Assembly: GCA_964518635.1 (NCBI GenBank)
Contig: CAZFGK010000017.1
Span: 1 to 64,000, forward strand
Reading direction: 5' to 3'
Length of the DNA stretch: 64,000 nt
Source: CAZFGK01 sp964518635
GTDB lineage: Bacteria > Zixibacteria > MSB-5A5 > GN15 > FEB-12
Under the pieces are notes generated by a model, which was not told the origin of the DNA, did not search any database, and saw only the letters and a list, made by a program, of their open reading frames with translations. How positions within the stretch are numbered: position 1 is the first letter of the stretch; every line of letters begins with the position of its first letter. Shown here piece by piece: positions 59,432-64,000 of the stretch. Position numbers and translations under genes: made by a program.

Positions 59432-61357
59432 TTACGAAACATCCGCACCGCTGGGAATCGGGCCATCCGGTCCAACTATCACCAGCTGTCCACCTTTTTT
59501 TGCGGCGAGAAGCATCCCGTGCGATTCGACACCGCGAATCACTGCCGGTTTTAGATTTGCAACCAGCACGATCTGTTTGCCGACGAGAACATCAGGACGA
59601 TAGAAGTCTGCAATACCGGAAACGATCTGTCGTGGCTCACCGCCAACATCAAGCTGCAGCTTCAATAATTTGTTTGCGCCTGCGACTGGCTCTGCCGCGG
59701 TGACAGTCGCGATACGCAATTGGACTGACTTGAATTGATCAATGCTGATGAGACCATCTTCATTGAAAGATTGAGCGGAAGCTGCGACCGGAGCTGCTGC
59801 TTCCGGCTTCTCTGATTTTTCCATTCGCGGAAAAAGCCCTTCCAGTTTGGCGATCTGATTTCCCTGCCGCAGGGAGGATGCACTCGCCGCATCATCATAG
59901 CGAACTGTCTGTGCATCCATGCCGAGTGACTGGATCACGCGGGTCATTTTCGATGGCATCGTCGGCAACAGCAGAATCGAAATGGTTCGGATAGATTCTA
60001 AACAGGCGCGAAGAGTCGACTCCAGCTCTGATTGCTTTCCGGCTTTCGATAATTTCCACGGTTCGGCATCATTGAAGAACTTATTCGTAGCACGAACGAG
60101 GGTCATCACCGTCCCAATGGCTGCGTGCAATTTGAAATCGGCAAGCAGCGTGCGATATTCACGAACGGTCTCCGCCTGTTGATTCTGCAAAATAGTGATC
60201 GCCGGACTTGACAATGACAGGGGAGGAATCGTCCCACCGACTTGTGGCAATAAGGCATAGACACGGGAAATCAGATTCCCCAGGTCATTCGCCAGATCAC
60301 TGTTGTACTGAGTCGAAAATCTTTTCGCCTGCAAGTCGCCATCGATGCCAAACGGAAACTGGGTCATGAGAAGATATCGGGAGGCATCCGATCCGTATTG
60401 AGCGACCATCTGATGCGGATCGATCACATTACCGAGTGATTTCGACATCTTTTCGCCGTCGACCAGAAACCAGCCATGCAAAAACATCTGATCAGGGAGT
60501 TTCAGCCCCGCGGCGGCGAGCATCGCCGGCCACCAGAGACAATGAAATTTCAGAATCTCTTTCCCCATCAACTGAATCACTTCCGCATCCTGCCACCAGG
60601 TTGCGAATTTTGCATCATCGGTTCCGTAGCCGGTGCCAGTGATGTAGTTCGCAAGAGCATCGACCCAGACATAAGCGACCTGAGTGGAATCAAAGGTCAG
60701 CGGAATCCCCCAGCGCACTCGTTCCCGCGACAGAGAAAAATCGGTCAATCCCTGTCCAATAAGTCCAAGGACCTCATTTTTCTTCTCTTCGGGTAGAATG
60801 CGAAGAGATCCGTCCCGTATGGCAGCTTCGACCGTCGGGAGATAGGATGACAATTTGAAAAAGTAGTTCTTCTCTTTGAGTTTCTCCGGAATAGTCCTGT
60901 GATCTGGACAACGTCCATCGACCAGTTCTTTCTCAGTCAGAAACTTCTCACAGCCGACACAATAGAGCCCCTCGTAGAATCCAGGATAGATCGCTTCCCC
61001 ACCCTGGGAGTCACGAGCTGCATAGAGGGCATCCAGAAATTTTCGTACGCCAGCTGTATGCTGATCAGAAGTAGTCCGGATAAAAAACTGGTAGTCGATC
61101 TCAAGCGCCTGCCATGCCCGCACAAAAGCCGCACTTACTTCGTCGGTAAAGGCCTGCGAACTGATGCCACGTGCTTTCGCGGCCTCTTCGATTTTTGTTC
61201 CGTGTTCGTCGGTGCCAGTGAGATAGAACACCGGTCGGCCATCGAGACGATAGGAACGCGCGAGAATATCACCGGCAATGGTGGTATAGGCATGTCCGAC
61301 ATGCGGGACATCATTGACATAATAGATCGGAGTGGTGATCAGAACCGGACGCGCCAT
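59432..61357 (-). CDS. metG: Methionyl-tRNA synthetase with C-terminal EMAP domain
   Basis: 641 residues, class I. HVGH in YYVNDVPHVGHAYT, zinc knuckle C-x2-C...C-x2-H (CVGCEKFLTEKELVDGRCPD), and KMSKS in GEKMSKSLGNV. A Met-specific anticodon domain (about 380-510) is followed by a tRNA-binding OB domain (about 535-640: IDQFKSVQLRIATVTAAEPV). It charges tRNA-Met. It is 2 bp after ricT. Confidence 0.97.
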   Translation of the reverse strand: MARPVLITTPIYYVNDVPHVGHAYTTIAGDILARSYRLDGRPVFYLTGTDEHGTKIEEAAKARGISSQAFTDEVSAAFVRAWQALEIDYQFFIRTTSDQHTAGVRKFLDALYAARDSQGGEAIYPGFYEGLYCVGCEKFLTEKELVDGRCPDHRTIPEKLKEKNYFFKLSSYLPTVEAAIRDGSLRILPEEKKNEVLGLIGQGLTDFSLSRERVRWGIPLTFDSTQVAYVWVDALANYITGTGYGTDDAKFATWWQDAEVIQLMGKEILKFHCLWWPAMLAAAGLKLPDQMFLHGWFLVDGEKMSKSLGNVIDPHQMVAQYGSDASRYLLMTQFPFGIDGDLQAKRFSTQYNSDLANDLGNLISRVYALLPQVGGTIPPLSLSSPAITILQNQQAETVREYRTLLADFKLHAAIGTVMTLVRATNKFFNDAEPWKLSKAGKQSELESTLRACLESIRTISILLLPTMPSKMTRVIQSLGMDAQTVRYDDAASASSLRQGNQIAKLEGLFPRMEKSEKPEAAAPVAASAQSFNEDGLISIDQFKSVQLRIATVTAAEPVAGANKLLKLQLDVGGEPRQIVSGIADFYRPDVLVGKQIVLVANLKPAVIRGVESHGMLLAAKKGGQLVIVGPDGPIPSGADVS

Positions 61358-61359
61358 GA

Positions 61360-62499
61360 CTAGTCGCGGGTTTCACTTTCATCAGATGGTTCAGAATCAT
61401 CGGGATGGTCATCCCCTTCACCAGAGAACTCGTTCCCCTCTCCGGCTGATTCATCGAAATCTTCGAATGATTCTTCAGAAGTACTATCATGCTCATGAGT
61501 TTCGTCATGCACTGCATCATCGGCATGTGATTCATCTGCGGTTAATTCTTCCGAATGACTCTCTTCGATCTGTTGTTGTGCAATTGCAACTGGGGAATCT
61601 TCATCAGATTCACGCGGCATCACAACCGTAGCGACTCCCTCTGGGGAGCCCTGCGAATCTGTTCCAGTGCCACGACCACGTTTTCTTCCACGTCCGGCAC
61701 TTTCGACACTGAGTATTTCATCAGCATTGGCCCGAATCTGGGTATAGTCTTCGGTGATGACCACGGCCTGTTCTTTGAAATAATCGATTCGATCGATTAC
61801 CCCGCTCCCATGCGGCGTGGTGACTCGTGAGCCGACAGCCGGGAAGAGCTTTTTGACACCGGCATACATTTCGACTTCGTAGCGCAGACAGCAAAGCAAA
61901 CGTCCGCAGTTTCCGGATATCTTCTGCGGATTAAGAGACAAATCCTGCTCGCGGGCATGCGAGGTAGTGATCGGCGCGAATTCTTTCAGATGTCCGCTGC
62001 AGCACTGACGTTGACCGCAAACCCCATAACCATCGACGCGGCGGGCCTCATCCCGAACACCAATCTGCCGCAGTTCTATCCTCGTTCGATATTTCGCCGC
62101 CAGATCCCGAACCAGTGTACGAAAATCGACGCGGTGATCGGCAGTGAAGTAGACTGTCACTTTGGTGTAATCGAACTGAATTTCGACATCGACGATCTTC
62201 ATCACCAGACCATGGCGACGAATCAGCTGGATGACTTCCTTGCGATACATCAATTCACGTTCGCGCAGATCTTTGAGACGGAGACGATCATCGGGAGTGG
62301 CAACCCGGATTATCCCTTTGGCACGGTTTGGATACTTTGGAGCGATTTCTTCAGTTATCTGCTTTGAAACTGTGCCAATGTCTTCACCGTGCTCTACCGG
62401 CACGACGACGACATCACGCACTCGTACCTGCGTCGAGTCTGCATGTGAAAAGAGCTCGCGACGCGAGCCCTTAAACTCGACCTGAATAATCTGGGTCAT
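61360..62499 (-). CDS. ricT: PSP1/RicT-like protein with acidic tail
   Basis: 379 residues from the ATG at 62499, which overlaps the holB stop as ATGA; the longer open frame to 62583 is discounted. PSP1 core (about 1-270) with clustered Cys: YGVCGQRQCCSG and NCGRLLCCLRYE. In Bacillus, RicT (YaaT) with RicA/RicF binds iron-sulfur clusters and aids RNA processing. Genes next to holB are the usual place of this family. The last about 100 residues are very acidic and His-containing (DESHADDAVHDETHEHDSTS...), probably disordered. Confidence 0.88.
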   Translation of the reverse strand: MTQIIQVEFKGSRRELFSHADSTQVRVRDVVVVPVEHGEDIGTVSKQITEEIAPKYPNRAKGIIRVATPDDRLRLKDLRERELMYRKEVIQLIRRHGLVMKIVDVEIQFDYTKVTVYFTADHRVDFRTLVRDLAAKYRTRIELRQIGVRDEARRVDGYGVCGQRQCCSGHLKEFAPITTSHAREQDLSLNPQKISGNCGRLLCCLRYEVEMYAGVKKLFPAVGSRVTTPHGSGVIDRIDYFKEQAVVITEDYTQIRANADEILSVESAGRGRKRGRGTGTDSQGSPEGVATVVMPRESDEDSPVAIAQQQIEESHSEELTADESHADDAVHDETHEHDSTSEESFEDFDESAGEGNEFSGEGDDHPDDSEPSDESETRD

Positions 62500-63716
62500 A
62501 GGTGAGAACCGCGAGAGGTTGAAGTGACAGACGAACTGTTCGACTGAGATCGACCAGTAGTTCCAGTCAGAATCTCGCGCCATTGTACGTAGAATGAAAA
62601 GATCATAGTGCGAATATGGACGTTTCGACGGATGTCATCAAGCGTATTCTCAATCAGGGTTGCAAGCCGTCTTGCTCCCCACGGCGACTGCAAAGCGGCA
62701 TACAACTGGTTTCCAGAGGTCGTTTGCATACGATCTGGATCATCTATCCCCTGCAATTTGAAATTCAGTTCAATCTGAAGGAATCGAATGAGCAGGACCG
62801 CCATCTGACGGGATGTTTCTGGACCGGTGAACTCCGGAAATGTCTGACTCAGTGCCGAATAGACACGTCCTTGTTCACGCTCGAAGGAATGTGCAATCAG
62901 AAACTCGGCAAGATCACGAGCCGCTGCCGATTGTTCGTCGGCATCAATCAATGTCCCCGCCATCCCAAGTGATCCTCGAGACCAGCGGATGATGGTCTGA
63001 AGTTCCTTTTCATCACTGACTCCATGACTCGTAACATATTTTTGAACGAATGAGTCAGCGACCGGACGAAGCGAGATTCGACGAACACGTGAGTGAATTG
63101 TCGCACGAATCGCTCTCGGCGCAGATGTAGTGATAACAAATATTGTCCGGTCTGGCGGTTCCTCAATCAATTTGAGCAGCACATCGATTGCGGCTGCGGT
63201 ACTCTTTTCAAGCTCATCAAGTATCACCACACGAACGCCATCCGGTGATGCCTGCAATGACAACCGTTTCCGAACTGCTCGGATTGCTTCAATTGAGATC
63301 GAGATAAATCTGCTATGTTCCCGAAGAGCGAAGGGATTTTTCCGACGTTGTTCGAGGGCTTCGGTCTGCGCTTCCGTGTATTCTTCCTGATTTTTCGTAC
63401 TCGCAATCGGCAGGCAGGTCACCAGGGACGGGTGATTCACCAGCGCAATCTGTTTGCAGGTTGGACAAGTTCCACAGGGGAGAATCTTTTCTTCTGTCGA
63501 AGAAGCTGAACTTGAAGCGGCTGCGAACATATCGACCGCGCCACTTTGATCACCACGGCAATTGACCATTGCCGCCAACCAGAGTGCCATCGGCCACTGC
63601 CCGACTCCTGTTTCTCCACTGATGAGCCAGGCCGGTGCGAGGCGATCATTTCGCATCGATCGGCGCAGCAGATCGCAGGCATCCGGCTGAATCAGCGGAA
63701 GATCAAAAAGAGTCAA
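62496..63716 (-). CDS. holB: DNA polymerase III delta' subunit
   Basis: 406 residues from a TTG at 63716. This start gives the family's usual 20 residues before the ATP site and a 14-nt overlap with the upstream gene; an ATG at 63782 would overlap by 80 nt. No good site is visible for either. Clamp-loader AAA+ fold: degenerate Walker A GETGVGQW (lacking the Lys), zinc module CGTCPTCKQ, and DELEKSTAAAIDVLLKLIEEPP, with TTSAPRAIRATIHSR at the sensor region. It forms part of the clamp loader with tau/gamma and delta. The missing P-loop Lys fits a non-ATPase delta'. Confidence 0.88.
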   Translation of the reverse strand: MTLFDLPLIQPDACDLLRRSMRNDRLAPAWLISGETGVGQWPMALWLAAMVNCRGDQSGAVDMFAAASSSASSTEEKILPCGTCPTCKQIALVNHPSLVTCLPIASTKNQEEYTEAQTEALEQRRKNPFALREHSRFISISIEAIRAVRKRLSLQASPDGVRVVILDELEKSTAAAIDVLLKLIEEPPDRTIFVITTSAPRAIRATIHSRVRRISLRPVADSFVQKYVTSHGVSDEKELQTIIRWSRGSLGMAGTLIDADEQSAAARDLAEFLIAHSFEREQGRVYSALSQTFPEFTGPETSRQMAVLLIRFLQIELNFKLQGIDDPDRMQTTSGNQLYAALQSPWGARRLATLIENTLDDIRRNVHIRTMIFSFYVQWREILTGTTGRSQSNSSSVTSTSRGSHL

Positions 63717-64000
63717 GCCGGAACCAGGTAAGTGGGTCGAGCGATTCCCGCCCTTTTCGGAGTTCAAATTTGACAAGTCCATCCTCACGGGCCTGCCCGA
63801 CAATAGTCCCGCTTTCTACGCGATCCCCTCGTTGGACTAAAATTTCGCCGAGCCCGGCATAGGTTGTAAAGTGTTCGGAGTCGTGCTGCACGATAACAAA
63901 CTGTCCGTAGCCGCGCAATTCTCCGGCATAGACTATCTGCCCGGCGGCAACACTTGTGATTTCCGACGAGGCAGTCGCTCGAATCGTGATTCCCGGAGAA
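63703..64000 (-). CDS. EnvC-like LytM/M23 domain protein, partial (5' end outside the window)
   Basis: The C-terminal about 98 residues of a LytM-fold protein, read from the window edge. The motifs YAGELRGYGQFVIVQHDSEH and TTYAGLGEILVQRGDRVESG match M23, but the zinc His of the Y-A-H-L motif is Gly and the final HFE-type pair is KFE. It should be a non-catalytic activator of amidases such as EnvC, not a peptidase. No stop or start problem is seen; the stop lies 14 nt inside the holB TTG start. Confidence 0.75.
   Translation of the reverse strand, partial: SPGITIRATASSEITSVAAGQIVYAGELRGYGQFVIVQHDSEHFTTYAGLGEILVQRGDRVESGTIVGQAREDGLVKFELRKGRESLDPLTWFRLDSF

Noticed and set aside
1..64000. CRISPR array, rRNA, insertion sequence or prophage
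   Set aside because: No regularly spaced direct repeats, no rRNA motifs, no transposase or phage structural gene was recognised. The TPR-CHAT operon has no Cas gene nearby.

Overview
The window looks like about 64 kb of chromosome from a Gram-negative bacterium of the FCB superphylum, outside or near Bacteroidetes. A Zixibacteria-like lineage is my best guess. This is inferred from four things: C-terminal YPNPFNP-type sorting/FlgD-like tails, a PorX-PorY type two-component pair with a PorZ-like propeller and a gingipain-like C25 peptidase, a dockerin-tailed secreted subtilase, and a DAP-type MurE with an Lnt lipoprotein acylase. There is no rRNA, insertion sequence, prophage or CRISPR array. 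Nearly all genes lie on the minus strand in tightly overlapping operons, with many ATGA junctions.

Left part (1-14 kb, accessory). After a repeat-rich intergenic stretch come a DUF5666-like lipoprotein and a four-gene operon: sigma factor, soluble zinc-finger putative anti-sigma factor, TPR-CHAT peptidase, and secreted subtilase with dockerin repeats. This operon is the most interesting object here. Its wiring (TPR-CHAT peptidase plus anti-sigma plus ECF sigma) recalls the craspase Csx29/Csx30/RpoE circuit but has no CRISPR component. Then follow a divergent GT2 glycosyltransferase, a degenerate GGDEF-like protein, an NtrC-class regulator, and a repeat-bordered islet with a possible uracil-DNA-glycosylase-like protein and a seven-bladed secreted propeller.

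Middle part. A leftward operon runs from serS (25.6 kb) to 13.7 kb: serS, porY-like kinase, porX-like regulator, tsaE, tsaB, rimI, accD, folC, a GAF histidine kinase, a REC-GAF-histidine kinase and a small unknown protein. It joins translation, tRNA t6A, fatty-acid and folate housekeeping to signalling. folC is split by a frameshift at an A9 run that also contains a dnaX-like slippery heptamer in the correct phase. rpmB is divergent from serS. The region 26.2-42.8 kb is a compact dcw cluster in canonical order (mraZ, rsmH, ftsL, ftsI, murE, murF, mraY, murD, ftsW, murG, murC, ftsQ, ftsA, ftsZ), preceded by a promoter and paired AAAGTG boxes that fit MraZ autoregulation.

Right part. A rightward C25 peptidase converges with a leftward operon: purM, gpmI, lnt, a PorZ-like propeller, a FemAB/GNAT-like protein and two GT4 glycosyltransferases. 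A tRNA-Arg(UCG) and an inositol-monophosphatase-family gene run rightward. A leftward operon of an EnvC/M23-like protein (cut by the window edge), holB, ricT, metG, tatD, rsmA, pdxJ and rluD completes the window. Good sigma-70-type promoters upstream of serS and purM end only 6-8 nt before the start codons, which suggests leaderless messages for these operons.
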